A DNA stretch of 64,000 nucleotides from GCA-2718035 sp964435285 (GTDB lineage Bacteria > Bacteroidota > Bacteroidia > Flavobacteriales > TMED113), in assembly GCA_964435285.1 (NCBI GenBank), contig CAYSYA010000005.1:1-64000 (forward strand). Reading direction: 5' to 3'. Numbering within the stretch: position 1 is the first letter of the stretch; each line of letters begins with the position of its first letter. The notes beneath the pieces are model-generated. The model was not told the origin of the DNA. It did not search any database and saw only the letters and a program-made list of their open reading frames with translations. The translations under genes and the position numbers were made by a program. This document shows positions 24,491 to 33,061 of this stretch, piece by piece.

Positions 24491-25483
24491 TTATTCTTTT
24501 TCTAATTTATACTTTTCTAAATCCATACCAAAGGATAAATTTTTATCTTCAACCAAAGCATCTAGTTCAGTTAATGACTTTTTACCAAAATTTCTAAATT
24601 TCATTAAATCATTCCTATTATAAGAAACTAAATCCCCTAGTGTATCAACTTCAGCAGCTTTTAAACAATTTAGAGCACGAACTGATAGATCCATGTCAAC
24701 TAATCTAGTTTTAAGTAACTGCCTCATATGTAATGATTCTTCATCATATTCATCTTCCTTAGAAGAACCATCTGTTTCAATGGAAATTCTTTCGTCTGAA
24801 AATAACATGAAATGATGAATCAATATTTTAGCTGCTTCAGTTAATGCATCTTTTGGTAAAATAGAACCATCAGTAAAAATTTGAAAAATTAACTTTTCAT
24901 AATCAGTCTTTTGTTCTACCCTGTAGTCTTCAATAGAATATTTAACATTTTTAATTGGAGTAAATATAGAGTCCATTGGTATAGTTCCAATAGGTGCATC
25001 CATTTTTTTGTTTTCCTCCGATGAAACATACCCTCTACCCTTTTCAATACATATTTCAAAATCTAATTTAACAGATTTGTCCATAGAACAAATATGAAGA
25101 TCTGGGTTTAAAACTTGAAATCCAGAAATAAATCTTCCAATATGACCAGCATTTACTGATTCTTGATTTGAGATTGAAACTTTAACAATTTCAGATTCAA
25201 ATTCTTCAACTTGCTTCTTTAGTCTAATTTGTTTTAAATTTAAAATAATTTGAACAACATCCTCTACCACACCATCAATTACAGAAAATTCATGATCAAC
25301 ACCATCAATTTTAATTGAAGTAATTGCATAACCTTCTAAAGAAGATAATAAAACTCTTCTCAAAGCATTTCCTATCGTAAGACCATATCCAGGCTCAAGT
25401 GGACGAAATTCAAAATCACCTTGCGATTCGGTGGATTTTACCATAATCACTTTTTCTGGTTTTATAAAATTTAGTATCGACAT
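24491..25483 (-). CDS. rpoA: RNA polymerase alpha subunit
   Basis: 330 residues. The N-terminal domain (about 1-235) dimerises and nucleates the core enzyme: F-E-x-R-P-L-E-P-G-Y-G-L-T-I-G-N-A-L-R-R-V-L-L-S-S (about 26-50) is the signature, and a G-A-x-x-T-S-I-K-I-D-G-x-x-H-E-F pattern follows. The C-terminal domain (about 255-330) has D-L-S-V-R-A-L-N-C-L-K, G-D-L-V and F-G-K-K-S-L-T-E-L, the helix-hairpin-helix fold that contacts UP elements and activators. rplQ follows after four bases, as in other bacteria. Confidence 0.97.
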   Translation of the reverse strand: MSILNFIKPEKVIMVKSTESQGDFEFRPLEPGYGLTIGNALRRVLLSSLEGYAITSIKIDGVDHEFSVIDGVVEDVVQIILNLKQIRLKKQVEEFESEIVKVSISNQESVNAGHIGRFISGFQVLNPDLHICSMDKSVKLDFEICIEKGRGYVSSEENKKMDAPIGTIPMDSIFTPIKNVKYSIEDYRVEQKTDYEKLIFQIFTDGSILPKDALTEAAKILIHHFMLFSDERISIETDGSSKEDEYDEESLHMRQLLKTRLVDMDLSVRALNCLKAAEVDTLGDLVSYNRNDLMKFRNFGKKSLTELDALVEDKNLSFGMDLEKYKLEKE

Positions 25484-25514
25484 AATATTAATTTTTTATT
25501 TAATTTTTTATTTA

Positions 25515-26120
25515 CTATTTAGAATATAATTCAACAATTAATTGTTCTTGTATATTTTCTGGTATCTGATTCCTTTCCGGAAGATTTAGGAACTTTCCAT
25601 TAAAACTATCTGGATTCCATTCCAACCACTCAACCACATCTCTATTTAAAGATAAAGAATTAGTTATACACTCTAATGACTTAGATTTTTCTCTAACAGA
25701 AATTATATCACCAGGCTTCAAAGAAAAGGAAGGTATATTTACAACTTCTCCATTAACAGTAATATGTTTATGTGAAACAAGTTGACGTGCTCCACTTCTA
25801 GTGTTTGCCATCCCAAGTCTAAACACTGTATTATCTAATCTAGACTCACAAAAAGCAAGTAAAGCTTCACCGGTTACTATTTTACTCTTTGATGCCCTTT
25901 TAAATAAGTTGGAAAACTGTTTTTCTAATATACCGTAAGTATACTTTGCCTTCTGTTTTTCTGACAACTGAATTGCATATTCTGATTTCTTTCCTCTTCT
26001 TTTTGATACACCGTGTTGTCCAGGTGGATAATTTTTTTTCTGAAGATATTTATCTGGCCCAAAAATTGGGTCTCCAAATTTTCTTGCTATTTTTGTTTTA
26101 GGTCCTATATATCTAGCCAT
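25515..26120 (-). CDS. rpsD: Ribosomal protein S4
   Basis: 201 residues; a primary 16S rRNA-binding protein of the small subunit. MARYIGPKTKIARKFGDPIF, then Y-P-P-G-Q-H-G and the S4 RNA-binding motif SRLDNTVFRLGMANTRSGARQLVSHKHITVNG (in pieces, about 91-122). The N-terminal zinc-binding cysteines of some S4 forms are absent, as is usual in this phylum. Confidence 0.97.
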   Translation of the reverse strand: MARYIGPKTKIARKFGDPIFGPDKYLQKKNYPPGQHGVSKRRGKKSEYAIQLSEKQKAKYTYGILEKQFSNLFKRASKSKIVTGEALLAFCESRLDNTVFRLGMANTRSGARQLVSHKHITVNGEVVNIPSFSLKPGDIISVREKSKSLECITNSLSLNRDVVEWLEWNPDSFNGKFLNLPERNQIPENIQEQLIVELYSK

Positions 26121-26135
26121 AATTTTATTCTATTA

Positions 26136-26522
26136 TTAAACTCTTCTTCTTTTTGGTGGTCTACATCCGTTATGCGGAGTAGGAGTAACATCTATAATTT
26201 CAGTAACTGATATTCCAGCTCCATCAATAGCTCTTACAGCAGATTCTCTTCCATTTCCAGGCCCTTTTAAATACACCTTGACAGAACGAATCCCTGCATC
26301 AAAAGCTACTTTTGCACAGTCTTCTGCAGCAACTTGCCCAGCGTAAGGAGTATTCTTTTTAGAACCTCTAAAACCCTGTTTTCCTGCAGATGACCAACTA
26401 ATGACTTCACCAGAGCTATTAGTCATTGAAATAATTATATTATTAAATGTAGAACTAATATAAGCATAGCCATTATTATCTACTCTTACTTTTCTTTTCT
26501 TTTTACTTTTTGTATTTGCCAT
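26136..26522 (-). CDS. rpsK: Ribosomal protein S11
   Basis: 128 residues. Typical segments are A-Y-I-S-S-T-F-N-N-I-I-I-S (about 19-31), GKQGFRGSKKNTPYAGQVAAE (in parts, about 47-67), KGPGNGRESAVRA and the C-terminal PTPHNGCRPPKRRRV. It shapes the platform of the small subunit near the mRNA exit site. It lies 7 bases after rpsM and 15 before rpsD. Confidence 0.97.
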   Translation of the reverse strand: MANTKSKKKRKVRVDNNGYAYISSTFNNIIISMTNSSGEVISWSSAGKQGFRGSKKNTPYAGQVAAEDCAKVAFDAGIRSVKVYLKGPGNGRESAVRAIDGAGISVTEIIDVTPTPHNGCRPPKRRRV

Positions 26523-26529
26523 TTAAAAA

Positions 26530-26907
26530 TTATTTAGTTGCTTTCTTTTTATTCGCAATTGTTTTTTTCTTTCCTTTCCTTGTTCTCGAGTTATTTTTAG
26601 TTTTTTGTCCTCTAAGCGGTAACCCTAGCCTATGTCTAATTCCTCTTTGACAACCAATATCCATAAGCCTCTTGATACTAAGCTGAATTTCTGATCTAAG
26701 TTCACCTTCAATTTTATATTCATCAGAAACTATTTTTCTAATTGCTGTTAATTCTTTATCAGTCCAGTCTTGAACTTTTTTATTTAAATCTACCTTTGCT
26801 TTAGATAAAATCTCTTTTGACCTACTTGGTCCAATACCGAAGATGTAAGTTAAACTAATTACTCCTCTTTTATTTTTTGGTATATCAACACTTGCTATTC
26901 TAGCCAT
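26530..26907 (-). CDS. rpsM: Ribosomal protein S13
   Basis: 125 residues. MARIASVDIPKNKRG, TYIFGIGPSRSKEIL (about 21-35), and the RHRLGLPLRGQKTKNNSRTRKG segment (in parts, about 91-112) that ends in a long Lys-rich tail. It contacts the P-site tRNA and the large subunit in the small-subunit head. It follows rpmJ by 16 bases. Confidence 0.97.
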   Translation of the reverse strand: MARIASVDIPKNKRGVISLTYIFGIGPSRSKEILSKAKVDLNKKVQDWTDKELTAIRKIVSDEYKIEGELRSEIQLSIKRLMDIGCQRGIRHRLGLPLRGQKTKNNSRTRKGKKKTIANKKKATK

Positions 26908-26923
26908 AATTAAATATTTATTA

Positions 26924-27040
26924 TTATCCTTGTCTTTGTTTAAATCTAGGATTTAATTTATTAATCACATATAAACGTCCTTTTCTACGAACTAATTTAC
27001 AATCTGTACTTCTTTTTTTAATTGAAACTCTTTTTTTCAT
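26924..27040 (-). CDS. rpmJ: Ribosomal protein L36 (zinc-ligand-free form)
   Basis: A 38-residue frame between infA and rpsM: MKKRVSIKKRSTDCKLVRRK, then GRLYVINKLNPRFKQRQG. This is L36, positioned exactly where the alpha/spc operon normally has it. Of the C-x2-C...C...H zinc ligands only Cys14 remains, so it is the C-minus form usual in Bacteroidota, which does not need zinc. Six bases separate its start from the infA stop. Confidence 0.95.
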   Translation of the reverse strand: MKKRVSIKKRSTDCKLVRRKGRLYVINKLNPRFKQRQG

Positions 27041-27046
27041 AATTCA

Positions 27047-27262
27047 TTAATATCTAAATGTAATACGTCCTTTAGTTAAATCATATGGTGACATTTCTAA
27101 TTTTACTTTATCACCAGGTAATAATCTAATATAATGCATCCTCATTTTACCTGAAATATGTGCAGTAATTACATGCCCGTTCTCAAGTTCAACTCTAAAC
27201 ATTGCATTAGACAATGATTCTTTTATAATTCCATCTTGTTCAATTGAAGCTTGTCTTGCCAT
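27047..27262 (-). CDS. infA: Translation initiation factor IF-1
   Basis: 71 residues, an S1-like OB fold that blocks the A site during initiation. M-A-R-Q-A-S-I-E-Q-D-G-I-I, M-F-R-V-E-L-E-N-G-H-V-I-T-A-H-I-S-G-K-M-R (about 21-41), I-R-L-L-P-G-D-K-V-K-L-E-M-S-P-Y-D-L-T-K-G-R-I-T-F-R-Y at the end: all match the family. It is coupled to map (four-base spacer) and rpmJ. Confidence 0.97.
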   Translation of the reverse strand: MARQASIEQDGIIKESLSNAMFRVELENGHVITAHISGKMRMHYIRLLPGDKVKLEMSPYDLTKGRITFRY

Positions 27263-27266
27263 AATT

Positions 27267-28040
27267 TTATTTATTTAAAGATTCATCAATTAAATTAAAT
27301 GGTGATAATATCTCCACTCCTTTATCAGTTATAGCTACTGTATATTCAAAATGAGCAGATGGCTTACCATCCTTAGTTTTTATTGTCCATCCATCATCTA
27401 ATGAAACTATTTCTTTGTCACCATAATTAATCATTGGTTCTATTGCAAGAACTAAACCTGGTTGAATTAAAATACCCTCTCCTTTTTTTCCATAATTAGG
27501 AACTTCAGGTGCTTCATGTAAATTAAACCCAACTCCGTGTCCTACTAATTCTCTCACTACACTAAAACCAAAAAATTCCGCATAATTTTGAATTGTAAAA
27601 CCAATATCCCCAATATATCCACCAACATTAACTGCAGCTACTGCTAGGTCAAGACATTTTCTAGTGACTTCTAAAAGTTGCTTTTTTTCGTCAGAAACCT
27701 CTCCTACTTCATAAGTAAATGCGCAATCACTGAAATAACCATTTTTAATAACACCGCAATCTATTGAAAGAATAGTACCAGATTTAATTTTTTCATTATT
27801 AGGTAAACCATGAACAACTTCATCATTTGGTGAAACACATAAAGTATTAGGAAAATTATTATATCCTTTAAAGGCTGGAACTCCACCATTTTCTCTGATA
27901 AATTCTTCAGCTTTTTTATCCAAAAAATCAGATGAAACTCCCGGTTTAATTAATTTTGCAATTTCAGCGTGAGTCCTAACCAGTAAAGAAGAACTTTCCC
28001 TTATTCCGTCTATATCTTTATTTGTTTTTAACATAATCAT
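27267..28040 (-). CDS. map: Methionine aminopeptidase, type I
   Basis: Removes the N-terminal methionine from new proteins. 257 residues counted from the first ATG; a second ATG two codons later (28034) is equally possible. The five metal ligands of the pita-bread fold are all present: Asp94 (SIDCG), Asp105 (YFSDCA), His168 (VGHGVG), Glu201 (AIEPM) and Glu232 (HFEYT). It has no zinc-finger or SH3 N-terminal extension, so it is the simple type Ia enzyme. It sits between secY and infA, the usual Bacteroidota position. Confidence 0.96.
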   Translation of the reverse strand: MIMLKTNKDIDGIRESSSLLVRTHAEIAKLIKPGVSSDFLDKKAEEFIRENGGVPAFKGYNNFPNTLCVSPNDEVVHGLPNNEKIKSGTILSIDCGVIKNGYFSDCAFTYEVGEVSDEKKQLLEVTRKCLDLAVAAVNVGGYIGDIGFTIQNYAEFFGFSVVRELVGHGVGFNLHEAPEVPNYGKKGEGILIQPGLVLAIEPMINYGDKEIVSLDDGWTIKTKDGKPSAHFEYTVAITDKGVEILSPFNLIDESLNK

Positions 28041-28044
28041 ATCG

Positions 28045-29388
28045 CTACATCATAGATTTTCCTTTAATTCTTCCACCTTTCATTAATCCATCATAATGTC
28101 TATTTAATAAATAACTTTCAATTTGTTGTAAAGTATCCAGAACAACACCAACCATAATTAACAGAGACGTTCCACCGTAAAATAAAGCAAATTGTGGACT
28201 CACCCCCAACATTCCAGCAAATGCTGGTAATATAGCAACAAAAGCAAGAAATAGGGAACCAGGTAATACTATCCTAGACATAACAGAGTCTAAATACTCT
28301 GCAGTCTGCCTTCCAGGCTTAATGCCAGGAATAAAGCCACCATTTCTTTTCATATCATCTGCCATTTGAGAAGAGTTTACAGTTACCGCAGTATAAAAGT
28401 ATGTAAACGCAACTACCATCCAGAAATAAATGAAATTATACCAAAATCCAAACATTGAGTCAGGTGAAGCAAAAGTAGTATACAACCACATAGAAAAATT
28501 ACCGGTTGTATTTGGATCTGGGGCTCCACCAAATCCAGAGAATGTCATAGGCAAAAACATCAAAGCTTGAGCAAAAATAATAGGCATTACTCCAGCAGCA
28601 TTGACTTTTAATGGAATATACTGCCTAACACCCCCAAACTGCCTGTTTCCAACGACTCTTTTAGCAAATTGAACTGGAATTTTTCTAGTACCTTGAACTA
28701 ACAAAATAGAAATAAGTATTACTAGAAGTAAAAATAAAACTTCAATCAACATCAAAATTAAAACCCCACCTGTTTCTGCGAGTTTAGTTGTAAATTCTTG
28801 AACAAATGATAAAGGAAGAGCTGCAATAATACCAATCATAATCAAGAGAGATATACCGTTACCAATTCCTCTCTCCGTTATTCTTTCACCAATCCACATT
28901 GCAAATAAAGTACCAGTAATTAAAACAATATACGAAGTCCACCAAGCAGAAGAAGTCATTTGAATCCCATAAGCTGATAATGCAGTTAAATAACCAGGAG
29001 CTTGCACAGCGCATATTGCAATGGTAAGGTACCTAGTAAGTTGATTGATTGTGTTTCTTCCGCTTTCTCCTTCCTTTTGTAATTTTTGAATATATGGCAA
29101 ACCAATACCTAAAAGTTGAATTACAATTGATGCAGATATATATGGCATTATTCCCAAAGCCATAATTGAAGACTGTGAGAAAGCTCCCCCAGTAAATAAA
29201 TCAAGAATACCTAAAAGTCCTTCTTGGCTTTGCTCAGTAAAATTTTGTAATGCCTCTCTGTTCACACCAGGAAGTGTAACAAAAGCACAAATACGGTAAA
29301 TTAAAACAAAACCAAGTGTAACATAAATTCTTGATCTAAGCTCTTCTATTTTAAAGATATTTTTTAATGTTTGCAATAGCCCTTTCAT
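28045..29388 (-). CDS. secY: Protein translocase subunit SecY
   Basis: The central channel of the Sec translocon in the inner membrane, 447 residues with ten hydrophobic helices. Recognisable parts are YRICAFVTLPGVN (about 30-42), G-A-F-S-Q-S-S-I-M-A-L-G-I-M-P-Y-I-S-A-S-I (the plug and TM2, about 67-87), I-Q-K-L-Q-K-E-G-E-S-G-R-x-x-I-N, and R-x-x-G-G-V-R-Q-Y-I-P-L-K-V-N-A-A-G-V-M-P-I-I-F in the middle. Its start overlaps the rplO stop by one base. The long loop at about 285-305 contains G-F-G-G-A-P-D-P-N-T-T-G. Confidence 0.97.
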   Translation of the reverse strand: MKGLLQTLKNIFKIEELRSRIYVTLGFVLIYRICAFVTLPGVNREALQNFTEQSQEGLLGILDLFTGGAFSQSSIMALGIMPYISASIVIQLLGIGLPYIQKLQKEGESGRNTINQLTRYLTIAICAVQAPGYLTALSAYGIQMTSSAWWTSYIVLITGTLFAMWIGERITERGIGNGISLLIMIGIIAALPLSFVQEFTTKLAETGGVLILMLIEVLFLLLVILISILLVQGTRKIPVQFAKRVVGNRQFGGVRQYIPLKVNAAGVMPIIFAQALMFLPMTFSGFGGAPDPNTTGNFSMWLYTTFASPDSMFGFWYNFIYFWMVVAFTYFYTAVTVNSSQMADDMKRNGGFIPGIKPGRQTAEYLDSVMSRIVLPGSLFLAFVAILPAFAGMLGVSPQFALFYGGTSLLIMVGVVLDTLQQIESYLLNRHYDGLMKGGRIKGKSMM

Positions 29389-29840
29389 TAATCAGAAATT
29401 AAATTTGTTTTACCACCATTTTCCTCAATTAACTTAACAGAAGATTTTGAAAATTGATGAGCAAAGATTTCTAATTTAGAATTAAAGTCTCCTTTACATA
29501 AAATCTTTACCTTTTCGTCTTTATTTATTAATCCTAATTTGATCATAAGTTTTAAATCTAACTTATCAGTTATTTTCTTTTCATCAATCAATTTTTGAAT
29601 CCTACCAAGATTTAATGGAGAAAACACTTTCTTATTTGGACTAAAAAAACCAAATTTTGGCACACGCCTTTGAAGCGGCATTTGACCTCCCTCAAAACCT
29701 ATTTTTTTTGAGTAACCAGAACGAGATTTTTGTCCTTTATGACCTCTACCTGCAGTAGAACCACCAGAAGCTTGACCTCTTGCTATTCTTTTTCTGTTTC
29801 TTACCGAACCTGTGCTTGGTTTTAAATTTGATAAATTCAT
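29388..29840 (-). CDS. rplO: Ribosomal protein L15
   Basis: 150 residues. The Gly/Arg-rich N-terminus (RKRIARGQASGGSTAGRGHK, about 16-35), K-S-R-S-G-Y-S-K-K-I-G-F-E-G-G-Q-M-P-L-Q-R-R-V-P-K-F-G-F and the short globular C-terminal part match the family. It is a late large-subunit assembly protein. It is coupled to secY. Confidence 0.97.
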   Translation of the reverse strand: MNLSNLKPSTGSVRNRKRIARGQASGGSTAGRGHKGQKSRSGYSKKIGFEGGQMPLQRRVPKFGFFSPNKKVFSPLNLGRIQKLIDEKKITDKLDLKLMIKLGLINKDEKVKILCKGDFNSKLEIFAHQFSKSSVKLIEENGGKTNLISD

Positions 29841-29842
29841 AA

Positions 29843-30025
29843 TTATTTTATTTCTTTAGTTTCAACTAAGTGCGAAACTTTTTTAATCATACCTATTATT
29901 TGAGGAGTAGCCTCAACTTCTACTGTTTTGTTAATTTTATTCAAACCCAAAGCAATCAATGTTCTCTTTTGATTTTCAGGTCGTCCAATTTTACTTCTAA
30001 GCTGTTTTATTTTAATTTTTCCCAT
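29843..30025 (-). CDS. rpmD: Ribosomal protein L30
   Basis: 60 residues from the ATG at 30025 (M-G-K-I-K-I-K-Q-L-R-S-K-I-G-R). An earlier ATG at 30037 would overlap rpsE by eight bases and add M-D-K-K; the later start gives the family's normal N-terminus and is preceded by a GGA-containing purine tract. Q-K-R-T-L-I-A-L-G-L and I-G-M-I-K-K-V-S-H-L-V complete the family pattern. Confidence 0.93.
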   Translation of the reverse strand: MGKIKIKQLRSKIGRPENQKRTLIALGLNKINKTVEVEATPQIIGMIKKVSHLVETKEIK

Positions 30026-30029
30026 CTTT

Positions 30030-30554
30030 TTATCCATTAAATACTTTTTCTAAACTTATTCCTCTAACTGCTGCGATTTTACTAGCACTTCTTAAATTAA
30101 TGAGCGCTTGAAAAGTAGCTTTAACAACATTATGAGGATTTGAAGATCCTTTAGACTTTGATAAAATATCTTTAATACCTACACAATCCATAATCGCTCT
30201 CATTGCACCACCTGCAATAACACCTGTACCACTGGAAGCAGGTCTCATAAAAACAGTTGCACCACCAAACTTACCGTTTTGCTCATGGGGGATAGTTCCA
30301 TCAATAATTGGAATTCTCATTAAATTTTTCTTTGCATTTTCTAAACCTTTTGCAATTGCAGATGTTACTTCACCAGCCTTTCCTAAACCATACCCAACTA
30401 CACCATTTTTGTCACCAACTACAACAATTGCTGAAAAGGTAAATGTTCTTCCTCCTTTAGTTACTTTTGTTACTCTTTGAATACCGACAACTTTTTCTTC
30501 TAGCTCTAAACCACTCGGTCTTACATACTCAATAATATCTTTATATTTTTTCAT
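30030..30554 (-). CDS. rpsE: Ribosomal protein S5
   Basis: 174 residues with the double-stranded-RNA-binding N-terminal fold (VVGIQRVTKVTKGGRTFTFS, about 22-41), V-G-D-K-N-G-V-V-G-Y-G-L-G-K-A-G-E-V and R-P-A-S-S-G-T-G-V-I-A-G-G-A-M-R-A-I in the C-terminal domain. It contributes to decoding accuracy and to the mRNA entry site. It is followed closely by rpmD. Confidence 0.97.
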   Translation of the reverse strand: MKKYKDIIEYVRPSGLELEEKVVGIQRVTKVTKGGRTFTFSAIVVVGDKNGVVGYGLGKAGEVTSAIAKGLENAKKNLMRIPIIDGTIPHEQNGKFGGATVFMRPASSGTGVIAGGAMRAIMDCVGIKDILSKSKGSSNPHNVVKATFQALINLRSASKIAAVRGISLEKVFNG

Positions 30555-30564
30555 AAAAGTTTAA

Positions 30565-30918
30565 TTAAAATTTTAATCCTTCCTTTCTAGCACTCTCAGC
30601 TAATGATTTAACTCTACCATGATATAAATATCCATTTCTATCAAAACAACATTCTTTTATTCCTTTAGATAAAGCTAATTTTGCTATATTTTTTCCAACT
30701 TCTTCTGATTGTTTAACCTTATTTCCATTATTTTTAAAAGATTTTGCAAGAGAAGATGTAGAACAAATTGTTTCACTAGTTTCATCATTAACAATAGACG
30801 CATAAATTTCTTTATTGCTTCTGAACACAGTTAGTCTTGGCACTTTACTAGTTCCAAAAACAACCTTTCTTATTCGATTTTTTATCCTAAGCCTTCTATC
30901 TTTTTTTGTTAATTTCAT
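30565..30918 (-). CDS. rplR: Ribosomal protein L18
   Basis: 117 residues starting at MKLTKKDRRLRIKNRIRKVV. A longer in-frame reading with 17 extra residues would begin inside rplF, so the later ATG is chosen. R-L-T-V-F-R-S-N-K-E-I-Y-A-S-I-V-N-D (about 31-48) and the C-terminal C-F-D-R-N-G-Y-L-Y-H-G-R-V-K-S-L-A-E-S-A-R-K-E-G-L-K-F are typical. It binds 5S rRNA with L5. Confidence 0.96.
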   Translation of the reverse strand: MKLTKKDRRLRIKNRIRKVVFGTSKVPRLTVFRSNKEIYASIVNDETSETICSTSSLAKSFKNNGNKVKQSEEVGKNIAKLALSKGIKECCFDRNGYLYHGRVKSLAESARKEGLKF

Positions 30919-30928
30919 AAATATAATT

Positions 30929-31477
30929 TTAAGCTGTTGTTTTTCCTGCTTTCCTTCTAACTCTTTCACCTACAAACCTTATTCCTTTTCCTTTATAAGG
31001 ATCGTGCTTTCTAAAAGATCTTATCTTGGCACAAACCTGACCCAATAACTGTTTATCATAAGACTTTAATATTATCTTTGGATTAGAACCCTTTACTGTT
31101 TCTGTTTCCACCTTGACTTCTGGGCAAACTTCAAAAACAATATTGTGAGAATAACCTAAGGAGATGTCTAATTTTTGACCTTGGTTAGATGCTCTAAAAC
31201 CAACACCATGTAATTCAAGTTCTTTAGTATAACCTTTTGATAGCCCCTCAATCATATTAAAAACCAGAGACCTATACAAACCGTGTTTGGATTTAATTTC
31301 CTTAATATCGGAATTTCTTTTAACTTCAATAATTGAATCTTTTACAATAAAATCAAAATCTAAACCTACATTTAAAGACATTGATTTTCCATTGCATGAA
31401 ACAGTTACAACACCTTCTTTAAACAAGAAGTTGACATTTTCAGGGAGCTCTATAATTTTTTTTCCAATTCTTGACAT
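30929..31477 (-). CDS. rplF: Ribosomal protein L6
   Basis: 182 residues in the usual two repeated alpha/beta domains: MSRIGKKIIELPENVNF at the N-terminus, and the C-terminal signature K-H-D-P-Y-K-G-K-G-I-R-F-V-G-E-R-V-R-R-K-A-G-K-T. It lies near the sarcin-ricin loop and the elongation factor binding site. Ten bases separate its stop from the rplR start. Confidence 0.97.
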   Translation of the reverse strand: MSRIGKKIIELPENVNFLFKEGVVTVSCNGKSMSLNVGLDFDFIVKDSIIEVKRNSDIKEIKSKHGLYRSLVFNMIEGLSKGYTKELELHGVGFRASNQGQKLDISLGYSHNIVFEVCPEVKVETETVKGSNPKIILKSYDKQLLGQVCAKIRSFRKHDPYKGKGIRFVGERVRRKAGKTTA

Positions 31478-31490
31478 TTTTCTTTTTATT

Positions 31491-31889
31491 TTAATAAACT
31501 AAACATAAAACTTCACCTCCAACATTAGTTTTTCTTGCTTCTTTATCAGTCATAACACCTTTTGATGTAGAGACAATAGCAATTCCAAGACCATTTAGAA
31601 CCCTAGGTAAATCATTTTTACTAGAGTAATTTCTCAACCCAGGCTTACTAACTCTCTTTATTTTTTTAATGGCAGGAATTTTTGTTACCAAATCATATTT
31701 TAAAGCAATTCTAATAATACCTTGATTTCCATTATCTACAAATTTATAGTTCAAAATATAACCTTGATCTTTTAATATCTTAGTTATATCCTTTTTTATG
31801 TTTGAACTAGGTACATCAACAACCTTATGCTTTGCCATGTAAGCATTTCTGATTTTTGTTAAATAATTTCCTATTGAATCTGTTATCAT
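31491..31889 (-). CDS. rpsH: Ribosomal protein S8
   Basis: 132 residues. D-S-I-G-N-Y-L-T-K-I-R-N-A at the start, S-K-P-G-L-R-N-Y-S (about 85-93), and the C-terminal G-L-G-I-A-I-V-S-T-S-K-G-V-M-T-D-x-E-A-R signature. It binds the 16S central domain and in other bacteria also represses the spc operon. Confidence 0.97.
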   Translation of the reverse strand: MITDSIGNYLTKIRNAYMAKHKVVDVPSSNIKKDITKILKDQGYILNYKFVDNGNQGIIRIALKYDLVTKIPAIKKIKRVSKPGLRNYSSKNDLPRVLNGLGIAIVSTSKGVMTDKEARKTNVGGEVLCLVY

Positions 31890-31901
31890 ATTAATTTAAT
31901 T

Positions 31902-32171
31902 TTACCAACTTGATTTTTTTACTCCAGGTATTAAGCCTGCATTAGCCATTTTTCTGAACAAAACTCTAGAAATTCCAAATGTTCTCATATATCCTTTAGG
32001 TCTTCCTGTAATTTTACATCTATTGTGTAATCTGACAGGGGAAGCATTCTTTGGAATGCTTTGGAGACCTTCATAATCACCAGCTTCCTTAAGCGCCTTT
32101 CTTTTAGCAGCATATTTAGCTACCAATCGTTGACGTTTTACTTCTCTTGCTTTCATTGATTCTTTTGCCAT
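31902..32171 (-). CDS. rpsN: Ribosomal protein S14 (zinc-ligand-free form)
   Basis: 89 residues, the long C-minus form: MAKESMKAREVKRQRLVAKY, S-P-V-R-L-H-N-R-C-K-I-T-G-R-P-K-G-Y and F-G-I-S-R-V-L-F-R-K-M-A-N-A-G-L-I-P-G-V-K-K-S-S-W. Only one cysteine is present, so no zinc site can form. It follows rplE by seven bases in the canonical spc order. Confidence 0.97.
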   Translation of the reverse strand: MAKESMKAREVKRQRLVAKYAAKRKALKEAGDYEGLQSIPKNASPVRLHNRCKITGRPKGYMRTFGISRVLFRKMANAGLIPGVKKSSW

Positions 32172-32178
32172 AATCTAT

Positions 32179-32724
32179 TTACTTTTTTTTGAATGGTAAA
32201 CCAAAACTTTCAAGTAAACTTCGTGCGTCTTGATCAGACTTTGCCGAAGTAACAAAAGTAATGTCCATTCCTGTTATTTTTTTAACTTCATCAACTTTAA
32301 TCTCAGGAAAAATTATCTGTTCTTTAATTCCAACAGTATAATTTCCTCTTCCATCAAATCCTTTGGGATTGATGCCTTGAAAATCTCTAATTCCAGGCAT
32401 CGATATAGAGATTAATCGATCCAAGAATTCATACATTCTATCTTTTCTTAAGGTAACTTTAACTCCAATTGGCATACCTTTTCTTAATTTAAAATTTGCA
32501 ATATCTTTTTTTGATTTTGTGATAATTGATTTTTGACCTGCAATTTTTGTCATTTCAAGATTAGCTTGTTCAATCATTTTTTTATCAGAGACAGCAGAAC
32601 CAATACCCTGACTTAGACAAATTTTCTGTATTTTAGGGACTTCCATAACATTATCAAAATCTAAATCTTTCAATAATTTTGGAATAATTTCCTTTTCATA
32701 TTTTACTTTTAATCTTGGTTTCAT
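32179..32724 (-). CDS. rplE: Ribosomal protein L5
   Basis: 181 residues. N-V-M-E-V-P-K-I-Q-K-I-C-L-S-Q-G-I-G (about 25-42), G-Q-K-S-I-I-T-K-S-K-K-D-I-A-N-F-K-L-R-K-G-M-P-I-G-V-K-V-T-L-R and R-D-F-Q-G-I-N are family marks. It binds 5S rRNA and contacts P-site tRNA. It follows rplX by seven bases. Confidence 0.97.
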   Translation of the reverse strand: MKPRLKVKYEKEIIPKLLKDLDFDNVMEVPKIQKICLSQGIGSAVSDKKMIEQANLEMTKIAGQKSIITKSKKDIANFKLRKGMPIGVKVTLRKDRMYEFLDRLISISMPGIRDFQGINPKGFDGRGNYTVGIKEQIIFPEIKVDEVKKITGMDITFVTSAKSDQDARSLLESFGLPFKKK

Positions 32725-32731
32725 CTTATTT

Positions 32732-33052
32732 TTATTTTACTAAATCTCCTGTAGTTTTAAAATATCTTTCTTTTTTTCCTGTTTTCTTATTAATTCTTTT
32801 TCCAATTTTGGATGGTTTTCCTTTAGAATCAACTAACAATAAATTAGAAATATCAATACCTGCTTCTTTTTTGAGAACACCACCTTTAGGGTTGTCTTGA
32901 TTAGGTTTAGTATGCTTAGATACTAAGTTAACTCCTTCAACAATTGCAATATATTTCATTTTGTTAATTGAAATAACTCTACCTTTTTTTCCCTTATCAC
33001 GACCAGTCATGATTTGAACATTATCGCCTTTTTTTAAATATGTTTTTTTCAT
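32732..33052 (-). CDS. rplX: Ribosomal protein L24
   Basis: 106 residues with the KOW motif: LKKGDNVQIMTGRDKGKKGR (about 6-25). V-E-G-V-N-L-V-S-K-H-T-K-P and G-G-V-L-K-K-E-A-G-I-D-I-S-N follow as expected. It is an assembly initiator of the large subunit, near the exit tunnel. It lies ten bases after rplN. Confidence 0.97.
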   Translation of the reverse strand: MKKTYLKKGDNVQIMTGRDKGKKGRVISINKMKYIAIVEGVNLVSKHTKPNQDNPKGGVLKKEAGIDISNLLLVDSKGKPSKIGKRINKKTGKKERYFKTTGDLVK

Positions 33053-33061
33053 TTTTCTTTA